From: Burkholderia anthina
GTDB lineage: Bacteria > Pseudomonadota > Gammaproteobacteria > Burkholderiales > Burkholderiaceae
Reading direction: 5' to 3'
Assembly: GCF_902498995.1 (NCBI RefSeq)
Contig: NZ_CABVLY010000003.1
Coordinates: 1 to 64,000 of the forward strand
Length of the DNA stretch: 64,000 nt
The notes below the pieces were generated by a model, which saw only the letters and a program-made list of their open reading frames with translations, was not told the DNA's origin and searched no databases. Below, one piece after another: positions 48,950 to 60,061 of the stretch. Numbering within the stretch: the first letter of the stretch is position 1; every line of letters begins with the position of its first letter. The position numbers and the translations under genes were made by a program.

Positions 48950-49579
48950 TTATGCGCGCAACGCCTGCTCGATCGGCACGCCGCCGCCGACGAAGCCGAT
49001 GACCTTGCGCGAGATGCCAAGCTTGATCGCTTCGATCGCGGCCCATGCGACATCCTGGCGCGAGACGGGCGGCGCCGCGTCGAGCGGCTCCTCGGTCAGC
49101 GCGATCTTGCCGACGCCCGGGCCGTCCGCGAGCGGGCCGGGGCGCAGGATCACGTAGTCGATGTCCGACGCGATCACGCGCTCGTCGCCTTCGCGCTTCA
49201 TCTGCGAGTAATGGCGCAGCGCGTCGCCGCTGCGCTCCGGCCAGTACGCGCTCAGCGAACTGATCACGACCAGCTTCTGCACGTTGTAGGCGAGCGCATA
49301 GTCGGCCGCGCGCGCGACTGCGTCGCGGTCGATCCGCTCCTCTTCGGCGGCGCCTTCCGACTCGGCCGAGCCGGCCGCGTAGATCACGTGCGTGATGCCC
49401 TGGAACGCGTGCGAGAAATCGCCCGTCAGATCAGCCTCGACGACCTTCGCGCCCGGCAGCGCATAGCCGTGCCGGCGCACCAGCGCAGTCACCTCGAATT
49501 CCGGCTGCTTGAGCAGCAGATCCGCGCAGGCCAGGCCGGTGCGGCCCGTTGCGCCAATCAGCAGTACCTTCGTCGTCAT
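48950..49579 (-). CDS. NAD(P)-binding NmrA/SDR-like oxidoreductase
   Basis: The 209-residue Rossmann-fold protein starts with VLLIGATGRTGLACADLLLK (a GxxGxxG dinucleotide motif). It continues VTALVRRHG, THVIYAAGSAESEG, VVISSLSAYWPERSG, HYSQMKREGDERVIASDIDY and RPGPLADGPG. The Tyr-x3-Lys pair typical of atypical SDRs (YSQMK) is present. Related proteins are NADPH-dependent reductases or redox sensors of the YwnB/BVR-B group. The substrate is unknown. The ATG at 49579 is right before the Rossmann motif. Confidence 0.87.
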   Translation of the reverse strand: MTTKVLLIGATGRTGLACADLLLKQPEFEVTALVRRHGYALPGAKVVEADLTGDFSHAFQGITHVIYAAGSAESEGAAEEERIDRDAVARAADYALAYNVQKLVVISSLSAYWPERSGDALRHYSQMKREGDERVIASDIDYVILRPGPLADGPGVGKIALTEEPLDAAPPVSRQDVAWAAIEAIKLGISRKVIGFVGGGVPIEQALRA

Positions 49580-49840
49580 GAAAGCGCTCCTTGCTCGATG
49601 CGTCATCCTTCCAGATAGGGACGGACGACCGATACTCAAGTGTATGTCGATTTGGGCCGGCGGCGCTCAGGTAATGAGGGCCGCACCGCATGCGGCCGGC
49701 GGGCATGGCCCGGCGGCGCCCGTCAGGGCACCGTCGCTGCGCACGGATTGCAGGATCGACCCGCCGACCGGCTATCATGTGCGCGATGCATTTTCCGCCG
49801 CTAGTGAATACAACGCGGCGACCAACCGGTTGGAGTACAC

Positions 49841-51412
49841 ATGGCATTACCCCTGGACAACATCAGCATGGCCGTGTTCTGCGACTTCGAGAACGTCGCG
49901 CTCGGCGTGCGCGACGCGAAGTACGAGAAATTCGACATCAAGCCCGTGCTGGAGCGCCTGCTGTTGAAGGGCAGCATCGTCGTGAAGAAGGCCTATTGCG
50001 ACTGGGAGCGCTACAAGGGCTTCAAGGCGTCGATGCACGAGGCGAGCTTCGAGCTGATCGAGATCCCGCACGTGCGCCAGTCGGGCAAGAACTCGGCCGA
50101 CATCCGGCTCGTGGTCGACGCGCTCGATCTCTGCTACACGAAGTCGCACGTCGATACGTTCGTGATCATCAGCGGCGACTCGGATTTTTCGCCGCTCGTG
50201 TCGAAGCTGCGCGAGAACGCGAAGAAGGTGATCGGGGTCGGCGTGAAGAAGTCGACGTCGGACCTGCTGGTTGCGAACTGCGACGAATTCATTTTCTACG
50301 ACGATCTGGTGCGCGAGCAGCAGCGCGCGCTGGCGAAGCGCGAACAGCAGCGCACCGGCAACGGCGGCGCGAAGCGGCCCGACGAACCGTCGCGCAAGCC
50401 CGAGATGGAAGTGCGCCGGACCGAGGCGATCGCGCTGGCGGTCGAGACGTTCGATGCGCTCGCGTCGGAGCGCGACGACGTCGGCAAGATCTGGGCGTCG
50501 GTGCTCAAGAGCGCGATCAAGCGCCGCAAGCCGGACTTCAACGAGTCGTATTACGGTTTCCGCGCGTTCGGCAACCTGCTCGACGAAGCGCAGGCACGCG
50601 GCCTGCTCGAAGTCGGGCGCGACGACAAGTCGGGCGCGTTCGTGTCGCGGCCGCGCCAGTCGGCGGCGGCCGAGCAGGCGCCGGGCGCGCGCGACACGGG
50701 TGCCGGCCATCACGGCCATGGCGCGCGTCATGCGGAGCCGGCGTCGGCCGCGCGCGAGCCGCGGCGTCGCGGCCAGCGGGGCCAGGCGGCCGCTGCCGTG
50801 CAGGACAGCATGCAGGTCGACGCGCAGGAGACGGTCGTGGTCGACGTGACGACCGAAGCGGCGAACGTGCGTGCGGAAACGGCCGAATCGGCTGGCGCGA
50901 TCGAAGCGCCCGACGTGCCTGATGCACCCGATGCGGTCGAGGCGACGGACACCCACGGCGATGCGAAGGACGGCCGCAAGCGCACGCGCAAGAGTGCGGC
51001 GAAGAAGGCCGGCGCGAAGAAGGGCGGCGACGCGAAGGGTGCCGGCCGTCATGCGGCGGCGAAGCCGGACGATGCGGTGCACGGCGGCGTGAAGCACGGT
51101 AGCGACAAGCACGCGGACGGCAAGCAGGCCGAAGCGGTGCATCGCGACGCCGGGCACGGCGACGATCGCCACACCGCGGCGAAGCACGTGGCGCCGTCGG
51201 CCGGCGAGTTCGCCGGGTCGGGCGCAGCCGCGCAGCCGTCGCATGACGCTGCGCCGGTCGAATCGGCCGCTGAACCGGCCCGTGCATCGGGCGGCGACGC
51301 GGCCCAGGAATCGGCCGGTGAAGCGCCGGCCGATGCAAAGCCGAAGAAACCGGCCCGCAAGACGGCCGCGCGCGCGCGCCGTCCGCGCAAGACGACGGCG
51401 GCCGCCGAGTAA
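49841..51412 (+). CDS. NYN (PIN-like) plus LOTUS/OST-HTH domain protein with disordered tail
   Basis: The 523-residue protein combines an N-terminal NYN nuclease-like domain (residues about 8-155) and a LOTUS/OST-HTH RNA-binding domain (about 200-270: ALASERDDVGKIWASVLKSA, RRKPDFNESYYGFRAFGNLL). Conserved acidic residues are D15 (FCDFENV), D87 (KNSADIRL), D113 and D115 (SGDSDF), as in PIN-type RNases. The last 250 residues are Ala/Lys/His/Glu-rich, repetitive and likely disordered, ending in the basic [18 protein letters not shown]. This suggests an RNA-processing or RNA-binding protein. The RNA target is unknown. Confidence 0.88.
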   Translation: MALPLDNISMAVFCDFENVALGVRDAKYEKFDIKPVLERLLLKGSIVVKKAYCDWERYKGFKASMHEASFELIEIPHVRQSGKNSADIRLVVDALDLCYTKSHVDTFVIISGDSDFSPLVSKLRENAKKVIGVGVKKSTSDLLVANCDEFIFYDDLVREQQRALAKREQQRTGNGGAKRPDEPSRKPEMEVRRTEAIALAVETFDALASERDDVGKIWASVLKSAIKRRKPDFNESYYGFRAFGNLLDEAQARGLLEVGRDDKSGAFVSRPRQSAAAEQAPGARDTGAGHHGHGARHAEPASAAREPRRRGQRGQAAAAVQDSMQVDAQETVVVDVTTEAANVRAETAESAGAIEAPDVPDAPDAVEATDTHGDAKDGRKRTRKSAAKKAGAKKGGDAKGAGRHAAAKPDDAVHGGVKHGSDKHADGKQAEAVHRDAGHGDDRHTAAKHVAPSAGEFAGSGAAAQPSHDAAPVESAAEPARASGGDAAQESAGEAPADAKPKKPARKTAARARRPRKTTAAAE

Positions 51413-51494
51413 CGGCGGCGGGCGGGGCGGTGCCCGACTCGGGGCGTCGCCCGCGCCAGGCGTCCCGGCCGGTGCAATCCCGGTCGAGGCGCCG

Positions 51495-51878
51495 TTATCC
51501 GTTCAGCACGTACGGGCGCGTCATGACCTCGAGGAAGTGACCGTCCGGATCGTCGAAATACACGCCGCGACCGCCGTTATGGCGGTAGATGTCATCGGGC
51601 TGCCGCTTCGCCGGATCGGCCCAGTGCGGCAGCCCCTGTTCGCGAATGCGTGCGTACACGCGATCGAAGCCGGCTTCGTCGGTCAGGAACGCGTAGTGCT
51701 GCGCCGCGATCTCCCCGTCCTGTTCGTAGAAGTCGAGCGACACGCCGTTGTCGAGCTGGACGACCAGCATCGCGCCGAACGGCGTCGGTGCCGGCAGTTC
51801 CAGCAGCCCGGTGAGAAAGCGGCTCGACGCGTGCTTGTCGCGGCACCAGACGATCGTATGGTTCAGCTGGACATTCAT
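51495..51878 (-). CDS. VOC-family (glyoxalase/bleomycin resistance) protein
   Basis: The 127-residue protein is one vicinal-oxygen-chelate domain. It begins NVQLNHTIVWCRDKHASSRF and has metal-ligand candidates His in QLNHTIVW, Glu/His in YEQDGEIAAQHYAF and Glu in DPDGHFLEVMTRPY. Such proteins are dioxygenases, isomerases or antibiotic-binding proteins. The exact activity is unknown. The start at 51878 is immediately before the first beta strand. It sits between the NYN-LOTUS gene (convergent) and the mdtC-like gene. Confidence 0.85.
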   Translation of the reverse strand: MNVQLNHTIVWCRDKHASSRFLTGLLELPAPTPFGAMLVVQLDNGVSLDFYEQDGEIAAQHYAFLTDEAGFDRVYARIREQGLPHWADPAKRQPDDIYRHNGGRGVYFDDPDGHFLEVMTRPYVLNG

Positions 51879-51996
51879 GGTGTGTCCCCGGGAACGGGCG
51901 CGAGGGTGCGCATGGACACACGATAGCCGATCGCCGCCGGGGTTCAAGCATGCAAGCGGCCGCCCGGGGGGCGGCCGCTCGTGCACGACTCGTGGA

Positions 51997-54900
51997 TTAC
52001 TCGCCGGCCACCGCCGGGCCGCCCGAATTGCCGCGGCGGTTGCGGCGCTCCTCGCCCCAGACGCGCAGGCGGTCCATGTACAGATACACGACCGGCGTCG
52101 TATAGAGCGTCAGCACCTGCGACATGACCAGGCCGCCGGCGATGGCGATCCCGAGCGGCGCGCGCAGCTCGGCGCCGTCGCCGTGACCGAACGCGAGCGG
52201 CAGCGCGCCGAGGAGCGCCGCCATCGTCGTCATCATGATCGGCCGGAAGCGCAACAGGCACGCCTCGTGGATCGCATCGAACGACGACTTGTTGGCGTTG
52301 CGCGTCTGGTCGATCGCGAAGTCGACCATCATGATCGCGTTCTTCTTCACGATGCCGATCAGCAGGATCACGCCGATCAGCGCGATGATGCTGAACTCGG
52401 TCTTGAACAGCAGCAGCGCGAGCAGCGCGCCGACGCCGGCCGACGGCAGCGTCGACAGGATCGTGATCGGGTGGATGTAGCTCTCGTACAGGATCCCGAG
52501 CACGATGTAGACGGCCAGCAGCGCCGCGAGGATCAGGATCGGCTGGTCGTTCATCGATTGCTGGAACGCCTGCGCGGTGCCCTGGAAGCTGCCGACGATC
52601 GTCGGCGGCACGCCGATCTGCCCCATCGTCTGATAGATGATCTGGGTCGCCTGCGACAGCGACACGCCCGGCGGCAGGTTGAACGAGATGGTTGTCGCGA
52701 CGAACAGCCCCTGGTGGTTGACCGACAGCGGCGTCGTGCTCGGGCCGAAGGACGCGATCGCCGACAGCGGGATCATCGTCGACTTCGACGTCGACACGGA
52801 CGCGCCCGACGACGCGCTCGACTTGCCGCTCGACGCGATCGAGTTCAGCGCCTGGTTGCGCGCGGAATCGGAGGCGATCGCCGCGGCGCTGGTGGCGGCC
52901 GTGCCGGCGCTCGACGTGCCGGCCGACGTCGCGACGAAGGTGCCGGCGGCGGCGTTGGTGGTCTGCGAGCCGTTCGCGCTGCCGCCCGACGTGCTGATCC
53001 ATACCTGGTTCAGCATCTCCGGGCTCTGCCAGTATTGCGGCGCGACTTCCATCACGACGTGGTACTGGTTCAGCGGGTTGTAGATCGTCGAGACCTGGCG
53101 CTGGCCGAACGCGTCGTACAGCGTGTTGTCGATCTGCGCGGGCTTGATGCCGAACCGCGCGGCGGTCGCGCGGTCGATCGTCACCATGGCCTCCATGCCG
53201 CCTTGCTGCTGGTCGGAGTTCACGTCGGTCAGCTCGGGGCGCTTTTGCAGCGCCTCGGTCAGCAGCGGCCCCCATTTGTACAGATCGGCGGTCGAATCGC
53301 CGAGCAGCGTGAACTGGTACTGCGCGTTGCTCTGCCGGCCGCCCACGCGAATGTCCTGCGCGGCTTGCAGGAACGTGCTCGCGCCCGCGACGTCCGACAG
53401 CGGCTTGCGCAACTGCTGGATCACCTGGTCGGCGGACAGCTTGCGCTGGGTGCGATCCTTCAGCATCACGAACATGAAGCCCGAGTTGGTCTGCGTGCCG
53501 CCGGTGAAGCCCGCCACGCTCGCCACGTTCGGGTTGGCCTGCACGATCCGCATCATCTCGGTGAACTTCAGCTTCATCGCCTGGAACGACGTGGACTGGT
53601 CGGCCCGAATGCCGCCGATCATCAGCCCGGTGTCCTGCTGCGGAAAGAAGCCCTTCGGCACGACGATATACAGGTAGACGTTGAGGCCGATCGTCGCGAA
53701 CAGGATCAGCAGGATCAGCAGCGGGCGGCGCAGCGCCCACGACAGCGAGCGCTCGTAGCCGCGCTGCATCCGCGTGAAGAAGCGCTCGAGGAAACGGCCG
53801 AAGCGGCCTTCGTCCTCGACCTCGTGCGGCTCGCGCAGCAGGCGCGCGCACATCATCGGCGTGACCGTGAGCGAGACCGCGAGCGACACGGCGATCGCGA
53901 GCGACAGCGTCAGCGCGAACTCGCGGAACAGGCGCCCGACGATGCCGCCCATCAGCAGGATCGGCAGGAACACCGCGACGAGCGAAATGCTCATCGACAG
54001 CACCGTGAAGCCGACCTCGCGCGCGCCGTCGAACGCGGCCTGCAGCCGCGGCTTGCCGTTCTCGATGTGGCGGGTGATGTTTTCCAGCACGACGATCGCG
54101 TCGTCGACGACGAACCCGGTCGCGACGATCAGCGCCATCAGCGACAGGTTGTCGATCGAGAAGCCGAGCAGGTACATCGCGCCGAACGTGCCGATGATCG
54201 AGATCGGCACCGCGACGCTCGGGATCAGCGTCGCGCGCCAGTTGCGCAGGAACAGGAACACGACCATCACGACGAGGCTGACCGCGATCAGCAGCGTGTG
54301 CTCGGTGTCCTTCAGTGACGCGCGGATCGTGGTCGAGCGGTCGAGCACCGGCGTGACCGTGACGTCGGCCGGCAGCGACGCGGTGAGTTGCGGCAGCGCC
54401 GTGCGCACGCGGTCGATCGTGTCGATGATGTTCGCGCCGGGGGAGCGGTAGAGGATCACGAGCACCGCGCGCTTGCCGTTCGACAGGCCGAGGTTGCGCA
54501 GATCCTCGACCGAATCGACGACGTCGGACAGATCCGACAGGCGTACGGCCGCGCCGTTGCGGTACGCGACGACGAGATCGCTGTACTGCGATGCCTGCGA
54601 CGCCTGGTCGTTCGTATAGAGCTGGTAGTGCTGCGGGCCGAATTCGATCGCGCCCTTCGGGCTGTTCGCGTTCGCGGATGCGAGCGCGGCCCGCACGTCT
54701 TCCAGGCCGATCCCGTAATGGAACAGCGCCTGCGGCTGGAGTTCGACGCGCACCGCCGGGTTCGCCGAGCCGCTCACCGTCACCTGGCCGATCCCGTCGA
54801 TCTGCGACAGCGACTGCTGCAGCACGGTCGACGCGGCGTCGTACAGCTTCGCGGGCGACGACGTTTCCGACGTGAGCGACACGATCATGATCGGCGAATC

Positions 54901-55305
54901 GGCCGGGTTGACCTTGCGGTACGTCGGGTTGCTCTTCAGCGAGGCGGGCAGGTCGGCGCGCGCGGCGTTGATCGCGGCCTGCACGTCGCGCGCGGCGCCG
55001 TCGATGTCGCGGTTCAGCCCGAACTGCAGGATGATCCGCGCGTTGCCGACGGTGCTGGTCGACGTCATTTCGGTGACGTCGGCGATCGAGCCGAGGTGCC
55101 GCTCGAGCGGGCTCGTCACGCTGGTCGCGACCGTCTCCGGGCTCGCGCCGGGCAGCGACGCCTGCACCGAGATGGTCGGGAAGTCGACCTGCGGCAGCGG
55201 CGACACCGGCAGCTTGATGAACGCGAACAGGCCCGCGAGCGCGACGCCGAGCGCGAGCAGCGTCGTCGCGACAGGGCGGGTGATGAAGGGGCGCGACAGG
55301 TTCAT
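51997..55305 (-). CDS. mdtC: RND multidrug efflux transporter subunit (MdtC/MuxC-like) with Ser/Ala-rich insertion
   Basis: The 1102-residue inner-membrane pump has the 12-helix RND fold with two large periplasmic domains. It starts [20 protein letters not shown]. The proton-relay Asp pair lies in [19 protein letters not shown]. It differs from the usual length (about 1030-1040) by a roughly 70-residue low-complexity stretch at about residues 773-842, rich in Ser, Ala, Thr and Gly (for example [20 protein letters not shown]), inside the second porter domain. It is the last gene of mdtA-B-C. MdtB and MdtC form a mixed trimer. Confidence 0.93.
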   Translation of the reverse strand: MNLSRPFITRPVATTLLALGVALAGLFAFIKLPVSPLPQVDFPTISVQASLPGASPETVATSVTSPLERHLGSIADVTEMTSTSTVGNARIILQFGLNRDIDGAARDVQAAINAARADLPASLKSNPTYRKVNPADSPIMIVSLTSETSSPAKLYDAASTVLQQSLSQIDGIGQVTVSGSANPAVRVELQPQALFHYGIGLEDVRAALASANANSPKGAIEFGPQHYQLYTNDQASQASQYSDLVVAYRNGAAVRLSDLSDVVDSVEDLRNLGLSNGKRAVLVILYRSPGANIIDTIDRVRTALPQLTASLPADVTVTPVLDRSTTIRASLKDTEHTLLIAVSLVVMVVFLFLRNWRATLIPSVAVPISIIGTFGAMYLLGFSIDNLSLMALIVATGFVVDDAIVVLENITRHIENGKPRLQAAFDGAREVGFTVLSMSISLVAVFLPILLMGGIVGRLFREFALTLSLAIAVSLAVSLTVTPMMCARLLREPHEVEDEGRFGRFLERFFTRMQRGYERSLSWALRRPLLILLILFATIGLNVYLYIVVPKGFFPQQDTGLMIGGIRADQSTSFQAMKLKFTEMMRIVQANPNVASVAGFTGGTQTNSGFMFVMLKDRTQRKLSADQVIQQLRKPLSDVAGASTFLQAAQDIRVGGRQSNAQYQFTLLGDSTADLYKWGPLLTEALQKRPELTDVNSDQQQGGMEAMVTIDRATAARFGIKPAQIDNTLYDAFGQRQVSTIYNPLNQYHVVMEVAPQYWQSPEMLNQVWISTSGGSANGSQTTNAAAGTFVATSAGTSSAGTAATSAAAIASDSARNQALNSIASSGKSSASSGASVSTSKSTMIPLSAIASFGPSTTPLSVNHQGLFVATTISFNLPPGVSLSQATQIIYQTMGQIGVPPTIVGSFQGTAQAFQQSMNDQPILILAALLAVYIVLGILYESYIHPITILSTLPSAGVGALLALLLFKTEFSIIALIGVILLIGIVKKNAIMMVDFAIDQTRNANKSSFDAIHEACLLRFRPIMMTTMAALLGALPLAFGHGDGAELRAPLGIAIAGGLVMSQVLTLYTTPVVYLYMDRLRVWGEERRNRRGNSGGPAVAGE

Positions 55306-55308
55306 GGC

Positions 55309-58300
55309 TTACGCATCCGTGTGCTTGCCTGCGGCCGGACCGTGCCGTTCGAACCAGCCGCGCACGCGGCGCGCGAGGCTGTCGAAGCCGAGGTAGATCA
55401 CCGGCGTCGTGAACAGCGTCAGCACCTGCGACACGACCAGGCCGCCCGCGATCGCGATCCCGAGCGGCTGGCGCAGCTCGGAACCCGCGCCGGAGCCGAC
55501 GATCAGCGGCACCGCGCCGAGCAGTGCGGCGAGCGTGGTCATCAGGATCGGCCGGAACCGCAGCAGGCACGCCTGGTAGATCGCCTCGCGCGGCGGCTTG
55601 CCTTCGACGCGTTCGGCCTCGAGCGCGAAGTCGATCATCATGATCGCGTTCTTCTTCACGATCCCGATCAGCAGCACGATCCCGATGATCCCGATGATGT
55701 CGAGGTCGTGCCCGGTGATCATCAGCGCGAGCAGCGCGCCGACGCCGGCCGACGGCAGCGTCGACAGGATCGTGATCGGGTGGATGTAGCTCTCGTACAG
55801 CACGCCGAGCACGATGTACATCGTGATGACGGCCGCGAGGATCAGGAACAGCTGGTTCGACAGCGACGCCTGGAACGCGAGCGCCGCACCCTGGAAGCGC
55901 GTCTGGAACGAGCCGGGCAGGCCGATGTCCTTCTCCGCGGCGTCGATCGCCTTCACCGCTTCGCCGAGCGAGGCGCCCGGCGCGAGGTTGAACGAGACGG
56001 TTGTCGACGGGAACTGCGACAGGTGCGAGACCAGCAGCGGCGACGGCCGTTCGTGGAACGACGCGATCGACGACAGCGGCACCTGGCCGCCGCCGGCGGA
56101 CGGCAGGTAGATGTCGTTCAGCGATTCGGCGTAGTGCTGCTCCTTCGGCTCGGACTCGAGAATCACGCGGTACTGGTTCGACTGCGTGAAGATCGTCGAC
56201 ACGATGCGCTGGCCGAACGCGTCGTACAGCGCGTTGTCGACGGTCGCCGGCGTGATGCCGAAGCGCGCGGCGCTCGCGCGGTCGATCTCGATGTAGACGG
56301 ACTGGCCGTTGCTCTGCAGGTCGGTCGCGACGTCGGCGAGCGACGGCTCCTGCTGCAGCCGCGCGACGAGCTTCGGCACCCAGGTCGCGAACTCGTCCTG
56401 GTTCGGGCTCGTCAGCATGAACTGGTACTGCGTCGGGCTCACGGTCGAGTCGATCGTCAGATCCTGCACCGCCTGCATGAACAGCGAGATGCCCGTCACG
56501 TTCGCGACGCGCCGCTGCAGGTCGCGGATGATCTGCGCGGCGGTTTCGGAGCGGTCGTCGCGCGCCTTCAGGTTGATCAGCATCCGGCCGCTGTTCAGCG
56601 TGATGTTGCTGCCGTCGACGCCGATGAACGACGTGAGGCTCTCGACGTTCGGATCCTTCAGGATCTCGGCCGCGAGCGCCTGCTGGCGTTCGGCCATCGC
56701 GCCGTACGAAATGGACTGCGGCGCCTGCGTGATCGCCTGGATCATGCCGGTATCCTGCGCGGGGAAGAATCCCTTCGGCACGTAGATGTAGAGCAGGGCG
56801 GTCAGCCCGAGCGTGAGCAGCGCGACGACGAGCGTCGAGCGCCGGCGGTTCAGCACCCATTCGAGCGCGACCGCGTAGCGCGCGATCACCCAGTCGATCC
56901 CGCGGTGCACGCGCGCCTCGAAGCGGTGGCTCTCGGGTGGCGGCGAATGGCGCAGCAGCTTCGCGCACATCATCGGCACGAGCGTGAGCGACACGATCGC
57001 CGAGATCACGATGGTCACCGCGAGCGTGATCGCGAACTCGTGGAACAGGCGGCCGACCACGTCGCCCATGAACAGCAGCGGGATCAGCACCGCGATCAGC
57101 GACACCGTCAGCGAGATGATCGTGAAGCCGATCTGCCGGGATCCCTTCAGCGCGGCCTCGAGGCCCGTGTCGCCTTCCTCGACGTAGCGCGCGATGTTCT
57201 CGATCATCACGATCGCATCGTCGACGACGAAGCCGGTCGCGATGGTGAGCGCCATCAGCGACAGGTTGTTCAGCGAGAAGCCGGCCAGGTACATCACCGC
57301 CAGCGTGCCGATCAGCGACAGCGGCACCGACAGGCTCGGGATGATCGTCGCGTAGACGTTCGCGAGGAACAGGTACATCACCAGCACCACCAGCGCGACC
57401 GACAGCAGCAGCTCGAACTGCACGTCGCGCACGGCCGCGCGGATCATCGTCGTACGGTCGGTGACGATCTGCACGTCGAGCGCCGCGGGCAGCGTTTCCT
57501 GCAGCTTCGGCAACTGCGCCTTGATCGCGTCGACGGTCGCGATCACGTTCGCGCCCGGCTGGCGCTGCACGTTCAGGATGATCGCGGGCTCCGAATCGAC
57601 CCACGCGCCGAGCTTGGTGTTCTCCGAGCCGGCGACGACCTTCGCGACGTCGGTCAGCATCACCGGGCGGCCGCTCTTGTATGCGACCACGGCGTCGTTG
57701 TACTGGTCGGCGCTCGTCAGCTGGTCGTTCGCGTTGATCGTGTACGCGCGCGTCGGGCCGTCGAAGTTGCCCTTCGGCGTGTTCACGTTCAGGTTCGAGA
57801 TCGTCGTGCGCAGATCGTCGAGGTTCATCCCGTATTGCGCGAGCGCGGTCGGGTTCGCCTGGATCCGCACGGCCGGCCGGTTGCCGCCCGACAGGCTCAC
57901 GAGGCCGACGCCCGCGATCTGCGAGATCTTCATCGCGAGGCGCGTGTCGGTCAGATCCTGCACCTGCGTGAGCGGCAAGGTTTTCGACGTGATCGCGAGC
58001 GTGAGCACCGGCGCGTCGGCCGGGTTGACCTTCGCGTAGATCGGCGGGGCCGGGAGGTCGGACGGCAGCAGGTTGCCGGCCGCGTTGATGGCGGCCTGCA
58101 CTTCCTGTTCGGCGATGTCGAGCGGCAGGTCGAGCGAGAACTGCAGCGTGATCACCGACGCGCCGGCCGAGCTTTGCGACGACATCTGGTTCAGCGACGG
58201 CATCTGGCCGAACTGGCGTTCGAGCGGCGCGGTGACCGACGACGTCATCACCTCCGGGCTCGCGCCCGGATAGAAGGTCTGGACCTGGATCGTCGGGTAG

Positions 58301-58422
58301 TCGACTTCGGGCAGCGCGGCGAGCGGCAGGAAGCGCAGCGCGACGAGACCGGCCAGCATGATCGCCGCCATCAGGAGGGCGGTGCCGACCGGCCGGAGAA
58401 TGAAGAGGCGGGATGGATTCAT
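55309..58422 (-). CDS. mdtB: RND multidrug efflux transporter subunit (MdtB/MuxB-like)
   Basis: The 1037-residue RND pump starts [20 protein letters not shown], with the usual 12 helices and periplasmic porter and docking domains. Proton-relay residues are in [20 protein letters not shown]. Typical MdtB text includes [17 protein letters not shown] (here [15 protein letters not shown]) and [19 protein letters not shown], shared with MdtC. It is of normal length, without the insertion seen in its partner. It is separated from mdtC by 3 bp and from mdtA by 15 bp, all in one minus-strand operon. Confidence 0.94.
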   Translation of the reverse strand: MNPSRLFILRPVGTALLMAAIMLAGLVALRFLPLAALPEVDYPTIQVQTFYPGASPEVMTSSVTAPLERQFGQMPSLNQMSSQSSAGASVITLQFSLDLPLDIAEQEVQAAINAAGNLLPSDLPAPPIYAKVNPADAPVLTLAITSKTLPLTQVQDLTDTRLAMKISQIAGVGLVSLSGGNRPAVRIQANPTALAQYGMNLDDLRTTISNLNVNTPKGNFDGPTRAYTINANDQLTSADQYNDAVVAYKSGRPVMLTDVAKVVAGSENTKLGAWVDSEPAIILNVQRQPGANVIATVDAIKAQLPKLQETLPAALDVQIVTDRTTMIRAAVRDVQFELLLSVALVVLVMYLFLANVYATIIPSLSVPLSLIGTLAVMYLAGFSLNNLSLMALTIATGFVVDDAIVMIENIARYVEEGDTGLEAALKGSRQIGFTIISLTVSLIAVLIPLLFMGDVVGRLFHEFAITLAVTIVISAIVSLTLVPMMCAKLLRHSPPPESHRFEARVHRGIDWVIARYAVALEWVLNRRRSTLVVALLTLGLTALLYIYVPKGFFPAQDTGMIQAITQAPQSISYGAMAERQQALAAEILKDPNVESLTSFIGVDGSNITLNSGRMLINLKARDDRSETAAQIIRDLQRRVANVTGISLFMQAVQDLTIDSTVSPTQYQFMLTSPNQDEFATWVPKLVARLQQEPSLADVATDLQSNGQSVYIEIDRASAARFGITPATVDNALYDAFGQRIVSTIFTQSNQYRVILESEPKEQHYAESLNDIYLPSAGGGQVPLSSIASFHERPSPLLVSHLSQFPSTTVSFNLAPGASLGEAVKAIDAAEKDIGLPGSFQTRFQGAALAFQASLSNQLFLILAAVITMYIVLGVLYESYIHPITILSTLPSAGVGALLALMITGHDLDIIGIIGIVLLIGIVKKNAIMMIDFALEAERVEGKPPREAIYQACLLRFRPILMTTLAALLGAVPLIVGSGAGSELRQPLGIAIAGGLVVSQVLTLFTTPVIYLGFDSLARRVRGWFERHGPAAGKHTDA

Positions 58423-58437
58423 CGAGCGGCCCGCGCG

Positions 58438-59814
58438 TTACTGGGCCGCGGGGGCCGCAGCCTGCGACGCGCCGTGCTTGTGTCCGCCGTGGTGGCCGGC
58501 CGTACCCGAGGCGCCCGACGCCGCCCCGGCGCCATGCGCGCCGGACGCGCCTTTCGGCTTGTCGGCCGGGATCGTGACCTTCGCGCCTTCGCGCAGCCGG
58601 TCGGACCCGTCGGTGACGACGCGCTCGCCGACCGCGACGCCGCTCGCGATGCTCGTGCGCTCGCCGTCGACCGGGCCGGCCGTGACCTTGCGCACCGTCA
58701 CCGTGTTGTCGGGCTTCACGATGTAGACGAACTGGCCGATCGAGCCCGTCAGCACGGCGGACGTCGGCACGATCGTCGCATTGCGGAGCACGTCGACGAG
58801 CAGCCGCGTGTTGACGAACTGATTCGGGAACAGCAGCCCGCCCTTGTTATCGAACGTCGCGCGCAGCTTGACCGTGCCGGTGCTGGTGTCGATCTGGTTG
58901 TCGAGCGTCGAGAGCGAACCCGTCTCGAGCGGCACCGTGTTGTTGCGGTTGTACGCGGTGACCGACAGCTTCTGGCCCGCGTTCACCTGCTTGACGATCT
59001 GCGGCAGGTTGTCTTCCGACGTCGTGAAGATCACGCTCATCGGCTGCAATTGCGTGATCACGACGATCCCGTTCGTATCGCCCGGCGTCACGTAGTTGCC
59101 CGGGTCGACCTGGCGCAGGCCGACGCGGCCCGACACCGGCGCCGTGACGCGCGCGTACGTGAGGTTCAGCTTCGCGGAATCGATCGCCGCCTGGTCGGTC
59201 TTCACCGTCCCTTCGTATTGCTTGACGAGCGAGGCCTGCGTGTCGACCGTCTGCGACGCGATCGAGTCCTGCGACAGCAGCGTCTGGTAGCGCTTCAGGT
59301 CGATGCGGGCCGTCGCGAGCAGTGCCTGGTCGCGAGCGAGCGTGCCTTCGGCGTTCTCGAGCGACACCTGGTACGGGCGCGGGTCGATCTGCGCGAGCAG
59401 GTCGCCTTTCTTGACGATCTGGCCTTCCTGGAATGCCACCGACTGCAGGTAGCCCGACAACTGCGTCTTGACCGTCACGTTCGCGAGCGGCGTCACGGTG
59501 CCGAGCGCGGACAGCACGATCGGCATCTCGCCTTGCGTCGCGGTCGCGACCGACACGGGTTGCGGCACGTTCGCCATCGCCGCGGGGCCGCCGCGGCCGC
59601 GATGGCCGCCTCCGCCACCGCCCGCAGCGGCGCCGGACGCCGCGCTGCCCGCTGCCGGCGCGCCGGCCGGCGTACGGTTCCACGGATGCCACCACAGCAG
59701 GCCGCCGATGACGACGACCGCGAGCGTCCCGAGCGCCAGCGTGCGGCGCGGGCGGCGAGCGGCGGGGGAGGCAGGATCCTTCGAAGGGGGCGTGGGCTTT
59801 TGTTGGTTGTCCAT
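58438..59814 (-). CDS. mdtA: RND efflux periplasmic adaptor (MdtA/MuxA-like)
   Basis: The 458-residue membrane fusion protein has an N-terminal membrane anchor (LALGTLAVVVIGGLLWW), a Gly/Ala-rich linker, and lipoyl/hairpin domains: TVKTQLSGYLQSVAFQEGQI, KKGDLLAQIDPRPYQVSLEN. The beta-barrel region GRVGLRQVDPGNYVTPGDTN follows. The tail is Gly/His/Ala-rich (GHHGGHKHGASQ). It bridges the MdtBC pump to an outer-membrane channel. No OprM/TolC-type gene follows mdtC, so a shared channel must be used. First gene of the operon. Confidence 0.94.
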   Translation of the reverse strand: MDNQQKPTPPSKDPASPAARRPRRTLALGTLAVVVIGGLLWWHPWNRTPAGAPAAGSAASGAAAGGGGGGHRGRGGPAAMANVPQPVSVATATQGEMPIVLSALGTVTPLANVTVKTQLSGYLQSVAFQEGQIVKKGDLLAQIDPRPYQVSLENAEGTLARDQALLATARIDLKRYQTLLSQDSIASQTVDTQASLVKQYEGTVKTDQAAIDSAKLNLTYARVTAPVSGRVGLRQVDPGNYVTPGDTNGIVVITQLQPMSVIFTTSEDNLPQIVKQVNAGQKLSVTAYNRNNTVPLETGSLSTLDNQIDTSTGTVKLRATFDNKGGLLFPNQFVNTRLLVDVLRNATIVPTSAVLTGSIGQFVYIVKPDNTVTVRKVTAGPVDGERTSIASGVAVGERVVTDGSDRLREGAKVTIPADKPKGASGAHGAGAASGASGTAGHHGGHKHGASQAAAPAAQ

Positions 59815-60061
59815 CGTGTTTTGTCAGGAAGACGGCGCGGCGTGCCGGGGAAACGGGCGCGGAACTGCGCGTGGGCATGCGGTGCCGGGAGGGCTGGCTC
59901 GGTCCGGGCCCTTCCGATCCGCGCGAGAAAAGAGCGGTGCGCACCGCGAATGCGGCGCGACGATGGGCATGATCCTACGTCCCGTCCCCGTTAGAGTCCA
60001 GTGGTCTATCTTTCAACGGGTTACTGTCGTTACAGAACGCGACAGAACGATGACGAATCGA

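Noticed and set aside
51944..57604. Open frame of about 1886 codons on the minus strand, overlapping mdtC and mdtB in another frame
   Set aside because: Arg/Ala/Asp-rich composition and lack of any family resemblance show it is an out-of-frame shadow of the two RND genes in GC-rich DNA.
54388..59994. Open frame of about 1868 codons on the plus strand, antisense to mdtABC
   Set aside because: Long antisense frames are expected opposite GC-biased genes. The product is full of Arg/His/Asp runs and no domain is recognisable.
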